DNA from: Aldrovandia affinis
Lineage: Eukaryota; Chordata; Actinopteri; Notacanthiformes; Halosauridae
NCBI GenBank assembly: GCA_029706075.1
Contig: JAINUG010000135.1
Location: 2,791,243 to 2,855,242 of the forward strand
Length of the DNA: 64,000 nt
Reading direction: 5' to 3'
Shown: positions 37,801-62,219 of the stretch, piece after piece
How the letters are laid out: each line of letters begins with the position of its first letter
How positions within the stretch are numbered: the first letter of the stretch is position 1
Program-made: the position numbers and the translations under genes
Notes under the pieces: model-generated
What the model was told of the DNA's origin: nothing
The model's database searches: none
What the model saw: the letters and a program-made list of their open reading frames with translations, nothing else

Positions 37801-37804
37801 GCTC

Positions 37805-38385
37805 CTTTGCAATAATAATAATGAATTTTATTTATATAGCACACTTTAAGATGCAGAGATATCTCAAGGGGCTTTACAACAGATACCATTTAAAAACAAC
37901 AAAAAGAGCAATACAAATACATACAATCTAATTGTCCTATACACATAATAAAATAAACGATACACATAATTTTTCTAAAAAGAGGAGCTGAAAAGCTGGT
38001 ACGGGTGTTCAATGTGTGTGTGCAATTTAAAGTTTAGTGGTTTGGAAAAGCAGAGATGAAAAGGTGCGTCTTAAGTTGTGTCTTGAAAGTGGTGAGAGAG
38101 TTGGAAGTCCTGATGTGATTTGGGAGCTGATTCCAAAGGCTCTTTGTACTGCTCTTCAGCCACCCGGTTGCAACTGGTGCTCTTTGCAATGAATATTACA
38201 GCTACGGGCTGATATTAATATCTCACGTTCAATATGGCATGGTATGGTATGTTCAGCTCTGTTTTGTACAATTGCACTTTGCTTCGATTCTGTCAATACC
38301 TGTATGTATATACTGGTGTTCGTCTAACCTTGTTTTTGTGAGTCACTCTAGATAAAAGTGTCTGCTAAGTAAACAAATGTAAATG
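37805..38385 (+). repeat. Dispersed repeats: TTATTTATATAGC-type element and L2 3' tail
   Basis: From 37805 to about 38180: ATGAATTTTATTTATATAGC and GGGGCTTTACAAC, a pattern common in fish dispersed repeats. From about 38215: an L2-like 3' UTR ending GTGAGTCACTCTAGATAAAAG and TGTCTGCTAAGT, similar to the tail at 42103-42137. Confidence 0.55.
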
Positions 38386-38578
38386 TGCTGGAGGTCAGTA
38401 GCTTCAGTGAAGTATCTTTAGTGGCTGTATGAGCAGCTCTAGAGGTTCTGGACGTCGTGTCTCTCTGGGCTTCACAGGTCGGCTGTGGCAGTCCGATGTC
38501 GTGTATCAGTCTTTGGAATCAGCAGCTGTTAAAGACCTTTGAAAACTGTCGGGCACACGCCGCCCGAGCGAATGACGC

Positions 38579-38634
38579 GATTGGCTCCCCGACGCAGTTA
38601 GACAGAGAACAGAGAGGCCCTCTCCTCGATTGGA
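38579..38634 (+). promoter_or_regulatory. RELL2 promoter region with two inverted CCAAT boxes
   Basis: GATTGGCT (ATTGG at 38580-38584) and GATTGGAG (38629-38633) lie 49 bp apart in GC-rich DNA, about 400 bp upstream of the RELL2 start codon. Paired inverted CCAAT boxes are typical of TATA-less promoters bound by NF-Y. The transcription start is not determined. Confidence 0.4.
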
Positions 38635-38791
38635 GGACGCGCAGGGTCTGTGGCGTTCGGCCGTGCGTGTGAAAAACAGGGGAGGGGTGGAGGGTGTCCC
38701 AGGCCGAGCTGGGCTGTCCCGCCTGCAGAGCCTGATAAAGCGGGCATCGCCGACAGAGAGGGGTTATCTGTCCCGCGCACAAGACACCGAG

Positions 38792-38917
38792 ATGGACGAG
38801 ACAAACTCCTCCGGCTCCGTCGGTGCGGCTAAGAAGATCCACGCTAGACGTCAAGCAGGAGGGGTCCTGATAAACCTGCACTGCGCTCGCTCACTCGCTC
38901 GCACGCAAGGGGGGTAA
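38792..38917 (+). CDS. Upstream open reading frame in the presumed RELL2 leader
   Basis: ATGG in good context (GAGATGG) opens a 41-codon frame beginning MDETNSSGSVGAAKK that closes at TAA 38915-38917, 110 bp before the RELL2 start. No homology is recognised. If it is in the leader, it could lower RELL2 translation. Confidence 0.3.
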   Translation: MDETNSSGSVGAAKKIHARRQAGGVLINLHCARSLARTQGG

Positions 38918-38991
38918 ATATTCAAGTATTCCTCTTCTTCTCTGTTGCCCCCCCCCCCCCCATCCCTCAGGGCGCCGAGAAAGGCAGAGAA

Positions 38992-38994
<3 letters not shown>

Positions 38995-39022
<28 letters not shown>
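38995..39022. repeat. (GA)n tract just before the RELL2 start codon
   Basis: About 13 GA units end 6 bp before ATG at 39028. A C13-14 run lies 45 bp further upstream (38947-38960). Confidence 0.85.
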
Positions 39023-39027
39023 CGAGG

Positions 39028-42000
39028 ATGACGGAGGAGGAGAACAGCGATGTGGGGGAGCCCTCTCCGCAGTACATGATCTTCCTCCTGGTCTTCTTCT
39101 TCTTCCTCACCGGCCTCCTGGGCTTCCTCATCTGCCACATGCTGAAGAAGAAGGGCTACCGCTGCCGCACCGGAGACCCGGACGATGAAGAGGAGTGCGA
39201 GGTCAAGGTGGCACCGACGGAGGCCAACGGTGGGTGCCATGGTAACCGAGGGCCTAGCCGTCAAGCTGAGTGACCGCGTGCTGGAGCACTTAACGGGCTC
39301 CTCGGGCTATTCTCCGTTATTTACTTTACAATTATCATTTAGCATCGATATAGATGTGTAATTGGATCGGGAAATGTGACGTTTTCTGGGAAAAAGTCGA
39401 TAGCTATTTCAAAACGAGGCCCAGTGAAACAGTTTGCTTTCATGTACAAAACAGTAAAAATTACACTTATTTAGAAGTGCTAGGTACCGTAAATCCTGTC
39501 AAGTACTCTCTCCCTGTTTTATTTTATCAAAGGATGATTCTAGGTGCTTTTTGTTTTATTAGTGAAGCTGAGGGGGGAAATCCTCAACAGAACACTTGCC
39601 ATGAGAGCAGTTTGTTTGATACGCGCCTGAATGTAACCAAATCTTATCCTCACGACAAATGATTCTTCTTTCATATTTTCCAGAGGATCGATCAGAGGAC
39701 AACCAGGACACCGTGGAGCAAATACTGAAGTGTATTATTGAGAACGAAGGTAAAGAATTGCCTCAGGCGCTGTTGATGGACCTTTTGAAATTGTTGTGTG
39801 TATGTGTGTGTGTGTGTGTGTATGCGTGTGAGTAGTGTGTGTGCGTGTGTGTATGCGTGTGAGTAGTGTGTGTGCATGTGTGATTATATGAGCAAACCCC
39901 AATATAATCAGTCAGAGTTATCTTTTGAATTGTAGTTGTGACCTCACATACATTTTGTTTTGAACACTGAATCTGTCACATGGGGGGGTAACTCCATTCA
40001 AACCTGTCTCCCTTCCTAGCAAATATGGAGGCCTTCAAGGAGATGCTGGTGACCCAGAATGTATGTGAGCACACCGATGCAAGGTACGCACTCCCAACAA
40101 TAAATGAGAATGACATTCTTCCTACAGACACCCATGTTGAATGATTTTAACCTGGATGTAGTGTGTAGTGCACACAGTGCACCTCCACTGCCCGTGTTAG
40201 TACGAGTAGCTTACTACGGTGATATTGTCTTCATCCGAGAAACATGAAAACATTTTTGTCATGAAAATTAGATTCAGCTTGTACAACCATTAAGCTACTT
40301 TAAAGTTAATGGAATGACTTTCATGCCTCTCTGCTAATCTTGCTGGCGTTGCTCCAAGACTGGATAATTCTCACCTACAAAGTCATTCTTTAGTACCGAA
40401 ACCGAGAGCCTGTTTTGGGGGGGGGGGGGACACGGTGATTTAAGCCCTGGAGAGCGGCGAGCAGGCACGTTCTGAATGGCTCCATGTTTTCTTTTTCTTT
40501 TTTTCCCCCCAAGTCTGGTGATTGCATTGTTGTAGCAGCAATAAATAGTCCAGATCCCTGTCAGTGAGCCAGATGAGCAGGGGAGATATTGTCTCAGGTC
40601 GCTTGGGAAGGAGAGGGCCCCCGCTGGAGTGAAATACTTCCTGCTTTGAGTGAACCTGATTGAATCCCCCACACAGGGGAGTCCGCTCAAGGATGCCGCT
40701 TCAGTCGCGAAATAAAATAAAAAACTGAAACGGCGCTGTTAGCGACCTGGGCGCTCATCAACTCGCACTGTTCATTTTCTTTGGCGATAATTCAAAGTCG
40801 GACCAAAGTTCTGACGCATTCCCCGGACGCACGTGGACTTTGAGAACGGTGGACCTGGCATTCTGCGTTTTAAGGGTGTGGGGTGGGGCGAATTGACGAT
40901 TTGTTCAGAAGTGCCACAAAAAAGGAAGGGGTTGGGAATGATGGCTCTGCTACACTGGGAATGGGAATGATGGCTCTGCTACACTGGGAATGGGAATGAT
41001 GGCTCTGCTACACTGGGAATGGGAATGATGGCTCTGCTACACTGGCCGTCCGAGCGAAGCCTGGATAAACAGCCGTCATACATCACTGAGGTGTGCGCGC
41101 CTGGAGCCGTCTCTGGGGACACCCTGACGTCTTTATTCCTGCAGTCTGTCCTCGTCAGCAGCCCACGGACCGCGCCTACATCTCTGTGAGAATGGACCCG
41201 ACTTTGGTGATAGGGTCATATAACAGACAATCACATGCACAGTCTCTCTCCGTGGGAGGCTGACTCTTTTAGAGAGAGAGAGAGAGGGAGGGAGAGAGAG
41301 CTAGTGCTACGCCATGACACACAGCCATGAGAACAAAAAGGGTACTTGGAAAAATATATGATTCCCCCTCTTCTCTAATCAGATTGTAAACCTCGCTGCT
41401 CCACACCAAGGTGCTTAGTATTGACTGGACCCGCGGGAGGGCTAAAGTGACAGGAGAGGTGCTTTCACTCCACTGGTTGGTCGTTCGCCGAGACTAGTGT
41501 TTGGATTGATCACGCCCCAGAAGAGCCAGGGCCGCCCCATTCGTATTCTTCCCACACTACCCTCCACGCCAGGGCCGCAGTGTCTCCCCCAGGGAACGGG
41601 GGCCTGCTCACAGGGTCAGGGCCAGAGGCAGGTCCCAGCAGAGCGCTGCAGGGTTCACTCGTCACGAGCCTCCCGTTATCTTAAAGAGATGATCCGGGAG
41701 GGAAACTGTGGCACCGCGTCACTGACTCACGCCCCCTTCAGGAGGCCTTTAAAGGGCACGGCGTTGGGTTCCTTCCTGTTGACCGTCGAGGTGTTGAGGT
41801 TTGCCTCCGGGCGCCTGGCAACCGCTCCTCGTGGTCTCGCCTCTTCTCTGTCCTGGCCCCTCGGGTGGTGGAACGACCTTCCGCAATCGGTCAGGACCGT
41901 GGAATCACTCGCGATCTTCCGCAAGAGACTCAAAACCCACCATTTCAGACTCCACTACCACTGAATTCTGTACATCCAGCCAATTGTCATCACCACTGCC

Positions 42001-43818
42001 TACTTGCTCAACACTATGTATCCCTGCTTACTCCTCAAAAAAAAAACATTACTAACCCGTGATTGTTCCTACCATGTATTCCTACCATGTATTACCACAT
42101 CTTGTAAGTCGCTCTGGATAAGAGCGTCTGCTAAATGCTTAAAATGTAAAAAATGTCAAATGTAAATGTTTGTAATGGGGAGAGGGATGGAGGTTAAATG
42201 TAATGTTGTCATCGTCCAACCCCCTCCCCCCCCCTACAGCAAGTTTCCACGCAAGGACAGTCTTGGGGGCGTTCCTTCACACCTCCACACCGTCCACTCC
42301 GGCGCCGACCGGAACTCCTGCCATCTCTGTGCCCAGGGCCGCAACAAGAAGGCCCGGCGCCGAAACCGCGTGGCCCGGAGCAAGGCCAGGCCGGGAGAGC
42401 AGACCGTGTTCTCCGTGGGCAGGTGAGGCACAGCCGCCCGTAAAGTTGACTCTGTTCTGCGCTCTTACGTCATCCGTTTGCTTTGCGGGCCCCCCTCGTG
42501 TTTACCGAAGAGGCTCAAAGTTAAACACCTCGCTCCAGTTTACGACAACAGTGTCCCATTTATTGGCTGAGAGCGCAATTCCCCAGCCACCACGCATCAC
42601 ATCCCCCATGTGCCGTCTTACCTGAGACGCTTTACAACATTAGGAACGCCAGAGCATTTTGCATTAGTCATTTACTGATTTTAAAAAAAAAAAATATATA
42701 TGTTTTATTAACAGCACAAAAAACCCCATAAATAAGTAAATAAATAAACACAATCAAAATGGTAAGAACAAATGTGGAATGACATAATAAGTGCATTACA
42801 TTACAGGCATTTATCAGACGCTCTTATCCAGAGCGAATTTACATTCTTTACATACAATCCATTTATACAGCTGGATATTTTACTGAAGCAATGCAGGTTA
42901 AGTACCTTGCTCAAGGGTACAACGGCAGTGCTTCACCTGGGATCGAACCTGCAACCTTTGCGTTACAAGCCCAGCTCCTTAACCCTTATGCTAACACTGC
43001 CGTGAAAGACATATGCACATGCAGACATAGTAATACGTATTTTCATAATAAAAAAATAAAAAAACAACAATGACATCACGATGCAATCTCTGTGCGCGCC
43101 TCTCCTCGGCCCCAGGTTCCGCGTCACCCACATGGAGAAAAAGAGCAGCCTGCAGGGCTCCGCTAATCTGCCCGCCAACGAGTCCGCCGACCAATCGGAA
43201 AACACGGAGCCCCTGGACGAGCGGGACGACTCGGGCAAGCAGCAGGAGGGCTACAACCTGCGCAACATGTTCAAGGACGTCAGCCCGACCAACGGCGTGG
43301 TCCCCGCGGAGACCAAGCGGAAAAAGAGCGTCACCCTGCTGCCCCTGCGCCGGAGCAGCGACCCGACGGCGACCAGGAAGAGCAGGCCGCTGCCGCCGCT
43401 GCCGCCCGCCGTCCTGGAAGTGGTCGTCGACGACAACGACAACCACCCCGAGTCCCCCGAGCAGCCGGAGAGCCCCATGGCGGCCCCGGAGGAGGGCACG
43501 GACACCGACGTGCCCACCGACTCGGAGATGGCCCCCGACGTGGCCCCGGCTGCCGTCGTCGGCGCGACGGAGCTGGTGGTGGTGGTGAAGGAGGCGGTGG
43601 TGGTGAAGGAGGCGCTGGTGGTGAAGGCGCTGCCGGAGCGCCAGCGGGAGTTCTCGGTGGTGCGCATGGGGGAGCCGGTGACGCCCGGCGAGGAAGGGAG
43701 GGACGACATGGTGGAGATGGAGGACATCAAGGACTGCAGGGTGAGCCAGGAGGAGGACGGCAGGCACACGCGCGAGGAGAAGAGGAGGTCCGTGCACTCG
43801 CAGCAGCACAAGTGGTGA
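39028..43818 (+). CDS. rell2: RELT-like protein 2, five coding exons
   Basis: Coding exons 39028-39229, 39684-39749, 40020-40083, 42240-42422, 43116-43818, with GT/AG borders and matching phases; 405 codons (human about 303). Single-pass membrane protein of the RELT family. A short N-terminus ([14 protein letters not shown]) precedes a strongly hydrophobic segment at about residues 17-40 ([16 protein letters not shown]), then [11 protein letters not shown] on the cytosolic side. [24 protein letters not shown] matches the RELT-family conserved block. FSVGRFRVTH at the exon 4/5 join contains the RFRV motif that RELT proteins use to bind the OSR1/SPAK kinases. The long last exon encodes an acidic, low-complexity tail with repeated VVVKEA, longer than in human. 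It is located head to head with HDAC3, as in human. Confidence 0.94.
39796..39885. repeat. (GT)n-rich microsatellite in RELL2 intron 2
   Basis: GT units interrupted by ATGC and AGTA, with GTATGCGTGTGAGTAGTGTG repeated twice. Starts about 45 bp after the exon 2 donor. Confidence 0.85.
40931..41046. repeat. 29-bp tandem repeat, four copies
   Basis: GGGAATGATGGCTCTGCTAC plus ACTGGGAAT, repeated four times almost without change, in RELL2 intron 3. Confidence 0.9.
41780..42155 (+). mobile_element. 3' end of an L2-like LINE
   Basis: The open frame ending at 41964 closes with [18 protein letters not shown] and [14 protein letters not shown], the usual C-terminal pattern of L2-clade reverse transcriptase proteins. 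A short 3' UTR follows and ends TTGTAAGTCGCTCTGGATAA and GAGCGTCTGCTAAATG. The reverse transcriptase itself is absent (5' truncated). This tail is shared by the SINEs of the window. It lies in RELL2 intron 3. Confidence 0.75.
42793..43001 (-). repeat. V-SINE-like tRNA-derived SINE
   Basis: Full copy with head at the right end (GGCAGTGTTAGCATAAGG), core and L2-like tail. It lies in RELL2 intron 4, 115 bp before the last exon. Confidence 0.8.
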
Positions 43819-46800
43819 GAAGGCCGGTGTGGATGGGGGGGGGGCCGGGGGTGCGAGGTGAAACCTTGATGCTCCCCTGCCCTGCCCCCCCCCCCCCCCC
43901 CCCCGCTGCCGCCTCAGAGGACGGACAGAAATGCAACAGGAACCGAGCCATTCCAAAAAGCTCCGCCGGTCACGCCCCTGTGGGTCACTCCCAGGCCTCC
44001 GATTGGCCTGAACCGCGAGCTGCCGACAGCTTTGATCGCGGGCGGCCAGTCCAAGCCTGGGCGCGATCGATCCAGCGGCTTTTCCAGCGGCCGTGGTTCA
44101 CTGGCCCGTCGTAGCCCGATCTATTGAACCGGCGCTTGTGCAACATGGCAAAGAAAAATACAGCTATACTATCATAATCAAGCGAGCGGGCCCTCGCTCA
44201 AAGCAGTGAGACACAGCCGCTCAAAAACACGACTCACCTGACTCTTTTGGATAATGAAGGAAATTAATTTCCTTATCAATTTATTTTTAGGCTGTGACCA
44301 ACAGCCAGCGTCAGACGGGCGTTCTCTGTATATCCAGTGGCTTGGACAGTTCTACTCAAACATGGAGAGTCGCAGCCACGGACATCCTTGGAAGAATTCC
44401 AGGTTCCTGTCTGTCAGTCCATCTGTCTGCTGTCCTCTGCTCTCCCCTGCACTTCCTCATGCTACACCACCCTGACCGTCCGAGGAAAGCCAAGGCAGTG
44501 ACGCGAGGGAGACGGGCTTTGAGAGTGACTTGAAATGCATAGGAGATTTTAAGAGAAGCAAAAGTTGCTTTGACTCAGAGAGTCAAGTGAAATCGGAAAT
44601 CTTATCCTATGTAGAAGGGTGGTCTTTTATCGTATCATTAATGAGAGAGAGAGAAACCATTTTATTCTTTTTTTGTTTGTTCGTTTTATTTGAGTTATTC
44701 AGCCTTTAATTGAAGATTAAATTACATGTCAATTCAGGCACACTCAGCAAGTTATCATACTGCCCCATTACAGGAATAACGTCTCACCAGATATACAATA
44801 TATGTACACGTAATACTTAAACCCATGCATATGCACCCCCTATGGGGACAAAAAGAGATCTCCTTCCAGAAAAAATCTCCACCTCCCCTTCCTTGAAATG
44901 TAGTCATGGAAAAGATCTGTCATATACAATGATGTAACCCAGAGAGAAGCTGGGCCTTACATAACCCATAAGACAGCGTAATCAGAGTCCAAAAACGATG
45001 AGTAAGCATATATTATTCACAGTTTTGTACTGGAAAAGTCACAGAAACAACAGCAACAGCAACACCGACACAAAATCTCAAAAGCAGGAAAAGTCTATAA
45101 CCACAGATCTGCATATGCTGGCTTGTGTGTGCCAAGATTCCACTGTCAGAATATGAAGAATGCCACTTTAATTTCCTGACATTTATGGTTGTTTTTCTCT
45201 CTCTCTGTCTCTCTTGGTGTCCCTTTTTTCGTACTTTTACAGCAGTGCTGGCGTTTGGTGCAGATGTGTGTGCATACATCATGTTGGATACATTTCCACA
45301 TTTCTCAAGGTTATCCCATCAAACAAACAAAAAACAACAACAAAATACAGCTGTAGCAATATGTCTTGCCCATATAGGTCAATGGTAAGGTGTTTAAAGT
45401 ACTGGCAACACTCTGTGGTGCTAGGTAAATTCGATCTACCAGTTTTAAGTTCTCATTGACAGTACTTAGTGTGAGTACAGTGATCTGTTGGCCTTCCTCC
45501 TTGAAGTACTTGGCACTCCTTGAAGGACAATGTGGTGTTAATTTACGTAGAAGCATCTATGGCCAACATGAAAGACAGATCTTGAGTCTATGTAATTGTT
45601 ACCCTGGTTAGCTGTTCCATACTGTGTCCGAGTGTCTCCCCCTGCTGCTCCACGTGTGTATTACACCTACACTGCTTCCCCAGCCCCAGCCTTAGTAAAG
45701 GTGAATGTGAGGCTTGTCTCTTCAAACTGAATGTGCTCTTGTCTGTGATTGGTGTCTGTCTATTGTGATAACTACAGAATCCAGCATGCAGTGTGTCTGA
45801 AGAGAAAGACAACCGGCTGCAAGGTGGTGTGTTAAATTCCTCACCTCAGTAATATTTCTTGCACAAGGGGACTATTACTCCCTTACCTTATCCAGTACAC
45901 ACACTGATTATATATGTGTATATATATATATGTATATATATAAACATATATAAAACATAGACAAAATTTCAGCAATTGACATGACTTCCGTACTCTGAAT
46001 ACTGAATACGCTGAATATAATTTTTGCATTTTTTTTTTGCTTCCTTTTGAAAATCATCTTCATTCAAGTAAATCTGTACATATTATAATCAATTGGTTTT
46101 AATTCTACACTGAACATTCTAAATATGCAGATGAAGAAAGTTTGGAATATTATTTGATTCTACCAAAACCTGTTTTGTTGAAGTGAAATTCAACGCTATG
46201 TTGTTCTTTTTTTGTTTTGGGGGTTTTGTTTTGCTATACAGCGCTTTCGTAAATACATACTTTGTTAATTAATTTCAGGGAAGAAAATACCAGACTAACT
46301 GACTGTGATCCAGAACTGAATGTACAGGATTAATTACAGAGGTGGCTGGGGCGAAAGTACAGACAACAAAGAGATTGTTGAAATGAATAATATTCCACAG
46401 TATCTTCTAATGCATAAAGACAATGGTCTTCATCAATATCGTCATGGCCCCTAAAATAGAAACTATTGTTTATTTTTTGAAAGCATCTATTCAAAGTGAA
46501 TGACTGCGGTGGTGTGAAAAGGGTCAAATGAAACCAACACTTTTGCTCTGTATGTACTGGTGCCACCACTAACGTTTCACCAGCAATGACCAAGTGGCTT
46601 CTCATTCGAAACGCTGCATGGTCACGGCTCCACATCGAAGCACACACACACACGTAATCACAGACCTGTGTTCTCCAGAGAACACAAAGAATCACATTTA
46701 AAAAAGGGAAAGAAAAGATAAGCACACCAATCATTGACAGCACTCGACTGCTGGGGGTTCGAGGAGTTTTGTCTCAGAATTAATTGTATGGGACGTCACC

Positions 46801-47170
46801 CCCCCCCTTCCCCTTCCACAGCAGCTGACACCAGTTCACAGCGATGACAATACAATTCTCACTTCTGGATAAATCCTTCACTTCCTGTCTGTTGAGTGCA
46901 ACTACTATATATAAATGTGTTTGTATGGTGGCCTTAACAAATCGTATACTGCATGTGTCTACATTGACGGAATCAAGCTGGAAATATTTGTAGAGAATCA
47001 AAAAGAACAAAAAATGCATATATCTATATACAATATATAAATATACATATACCTAAGTGATAAATTATGGTAGTCTCAAACTTGGAAATGCAGCTGTGCA
47101 ATGACATTTGTTCTCTATGGTTTTAAAAGGAAACAGAAATAAATGAAAGCTATGCATTTTTAACAGGTCC
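43819..47170 (+). other. Presumed long 3' UTR of RELL2
   Basis: After the RELL2 stop there is a C-rich run (43887-43904) and then increasingly AT-rich sequence without coding signals. AATAAA at 47138-47143 followed by a T-rich stretch is a reasonable end, giving a 3' UTR of about 3.3 kb. Earlier sites are possible. A TA-rich microsatellite lies at 45910-45950. Confidence 0.35.
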
Positions 47171-49338
47171 TGGTACCACCGTGTCTTCATTCATTATTAT
47201 TATTTTTCATTTGTGGGACTGAGCTCTGCTCAAGCTCCCCGCGTTCGCCGCGGATATCCTCCAGGCGCCTCCGACCGATCGTTTCTCAGCTTCGTTTGCG
47301 CAGTGATTAAAACCACTCGCAGCAGCACACGGAATCCTGCTATTAATTAGCAATCAGAAATTGAACAGATGGCGTCCCTGTTTCCCGGGAACCTAACGGT
47401 TGAATTACAGTGAGATACATATGTCATTAGTGCTGCGGTTTGCCGGCCGTGTGGCTCGCTCTACCGGACCACGGATGAATGGACCCTCACAGAAGCGACG
47501 GTGTCACTGTGGGCCTATTGTTCACTTTTTTTTATTCATCATTCTTATCTGGTGCTTGTGTTCTTTCCGAGACCGAGAGGCAACAGACCTAACGCCAATA
47601 ACATTGCGCTGCTGAAACAAAGGTCGGATTCATTTGAATTTAACGAGGGCTCACATTACCTCACGCACAATCGGTGCTGAATTTCAGTCGGGTTCATCTT
47701 CCGCAAACAATCTTGTACTTCTTAGCATTTGAATTATGGTACATGATTTCAATTACAGGGGATGGAAATAGAATAAATAGTCTTCGTGTTTGACAAGTAG
47801 TGATCTGTGAAGCTCAATCAGCTTTACTTAGAGGACATTTAGGGTGTTCTCCGAAAACAAATGACCAGCACTTTCCGTTACCAATCACCAATTGACATTA
47901 GTATCGAACTGTAGTGTGAAATAAATGTTCAGGGGAAAAGTCGACAAACATTTTGAAAATTACCCCCTGGAAAAGTTCATAGTTGGACGTGCCAAACACA
48001 AACACACGTCCTACAGACTTAACCATGTGGCCGGGTGCAGCATTCCTTCCCTCCTCTCTGCTTCTTAAGGACAGGAGGTTCCGCTCGCTAGTAGAAAACA
48101 TGCATTGCCACAGTGTTGCAATTGGCCACGCCTCTTCTTGAATATTAATGAATGACGCATCAAATTGGAATGTTTTTGTTTCACAGGTAGGGGGACGGAA
48201 TGTACAATGTTAAGCATACTGAGTGTTTGGGGTGCACAGAATCTGTGACACACAATTAGTCAATGGCCCTCAAAGGGCAATTTATAAACGCTTGGTATGG
48301 CCAGCTAAATAAATATGGCCTTGGTTTTTAGTTTCTCACTGAGCTGCCCTCTGTGTTTTTATGGGGCTCAGCGATATTTGAGAAGTAGTTTAAGGAGAAG
48401 TAACTCTCCTACAGAACACAAGGGTAAAACAACACTTTTCGTATAACCTTCCAGCAAAGCTACATTCAGTCACATTTTATCTTAACACGTTTCTTCTTTC
48501 ACAAAAGGTATAACGGGTGACTTTCCGTTCAAGAAAATGTTTTAAATATATGAACAAATCCTCAAATAAGGGGATCAGGCAGTAAGAACATAAGAACATA
48601 AGAATACATAATGACGAAACTGGGCCGTTCAGCCCATCTAGGCTCGTCATGTCCTAATCTAAAGAGTATCTAGTACTGCATCTAGCCTGGACTTGGATAG
48701 CCCAAGTGTTTCTGCCTCCATTACCTGACCTGGCAAGCTGTTCCAGGCATTGACAACTCTCTGTGTAAAGAAAAACATCCCAATGTCCATGCGGAATTTG
48801 CCTTTAACTAATTTCCACCCGTGGCATCTTGGTCTGCTACCCGAACTTATCTTAAAAATCTTTGCTAGTTCACTTTTTTAATCTCTTAGGAATTTAGAAA
48901 CCTCAATCAAATCCCCCTAAGTCTCCGTTTGCTAAGCTTAAATAGATTGAGTACCTTAAGTCTGTCCTCTGAGCTTTTACCTTTCATACCAGGCATCAAT
49001 TTAGTTGCCCTTCTTTGAACTTTCTCAAGAGCTTGTAGTACACAGCGTTACTGAAATGTAACAGGAAACAAAATGGAGGAAAAAAAAGTATTAAAAGAAT
49101 GAGGAAGAAATATGATTGTCGCAAATACTGATTGTCACACAACAAAGATGCATACAGTGAGAAATGAGGTGGACAAGCACTTTAACCCAGAACGGCTGGG
49201 GGTTAACCTCGGTGCTGAAGAAGAGTTGGTCCATGCCGAGGAGGGCAGTAGGGAGCCTGTCTGTGTGTGAAGCCCTGCCTGTCCCACCCAGGAGGCGCTG
49301 TCGGGGGACGGATGTCCCCTCCTCCCTAAACGGGGTCC
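47171..49338. other. RELL2-FCHSD1 convergent intergenic region
   Basis: No exon recognised. It holds the CR1 LINE fragment at 48583-49047 and otherwise unique-looking AT-rich sequence. The FCHSD1 3' UTR must lie in its right part; I cannot pick a poly(A) signal. Confidence 0.4.
48583..49047 (-). mobile_element. CR1-like LINE 3' fragment
   Basis: Minus-strand translation gives ALEKVQRRATKLMPG, then NLFKLSKRRLRG, then HGWKLVKGKFRMDIGMFFFT and VVNAWNSLPGQV, the C-terminal pattern of CR1-family reverse transcriptases. A frameshift or missing base follows RRLRG, and a stop follows FLRD. The 3' end is an (AAGAACAT)-type tail at 48583-48605. Confidence 0.75.
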
Positions 49339-61441
<12,103 letters not shown>

Positions 61442-61571
61442 CTGTGCTTAGGTGAGGGTTAGAGAGCGAGGGTTAGAGAGTGAGGGTTACAGCGCATGTG
61501 AACTAACTAAGAAGGCCTCCAGAAAAGCTCAAGTTCTGTACTCGGAAAGGTCTGGCAGCATCCGTGTTTAT

Positions 61572-61942
61572 TTTTCTTATAATTGTATTTTTCCGATTTA
61601 AACCCATTTTTCTCCCAATTTGGTAGCCAATTGCCCGCTGTGCTTAGCTCTATCCCCCTTCCCTCATAGTTCGCTGTCGTAGTCCTGTGGCCGGCAGTGA
61701 CAAGGGCGAAGCGCTGCCTCCTCCGAGACAGCGCTCGTCGTGCCGTCGACTGTAATTCCAATTCCACTCCTGTGCGCAGCGAACTGTGTGTGTCGGCTTC
61801 CCTCCCCCCTCCCTGGGGCGGACAGCCAATTGCCGCCCCGATGGCACTCCCGGCCAGAGCCGACTCGGGCGCGACGGGGAATCGAACCCCGTCGCCGTGG
61901 CCAGCGTCGGACGTTGAAACCGCTAGACCACGCGGGAGGCCC
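61572..61942 (-). repeat. Long tRNA-headed SINE (GGTCTAGCGG-type)
   Basis: Minus-strand head GCGTGGTCTAGCGGTTTCAA and B box GGGTTCGATTCC, body with the GGGGCGGACAGCCAATTG block (plus sense), and tail AATTGGGAGAAAAATGGG. Close relative of 14570-14916. Confidence 0.8.
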
Positions 61943-62219
61943 CCTTCTGTGATTATTTTTGACCATGGTCTCGTGGGACATTGCCTGTTCCAGAAGTTTT
62001 ATGTTAATGGATAAAAGGAAACGTTTGTTTCTTTATTCTGTCTAAGTTCTAAGAATTTTGTTTACTTCAATGGGTAGGCCATAAATTCCCTTCCCCACCC
62101 ACACTGAAACTCAAATATCCTCTCAAAACAACAGAAGTTGCACAAGCAGTAGGTCAACACAGCAAATTTGGGTGGATTTCAATGATCTGTGCTGTTTCAG
62201 GGAATTAGCATTTTAATGA

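Noticed and set aside
41497-41780. N-terminal part of the 155-codon frame ending in the L2 fragment
   Set aside because: Only the C-terminal part resembles a LINE protein. The upstream part has no recognisable LINE sequence and may be chance.
42991-43956. 321-codon minus-strand open frame and other frames over 43.0-44.0 kb
   Set aside because: They are antisense to the GC-rich last exon of RELL2, which has splice support and family motifs on the plus strand.
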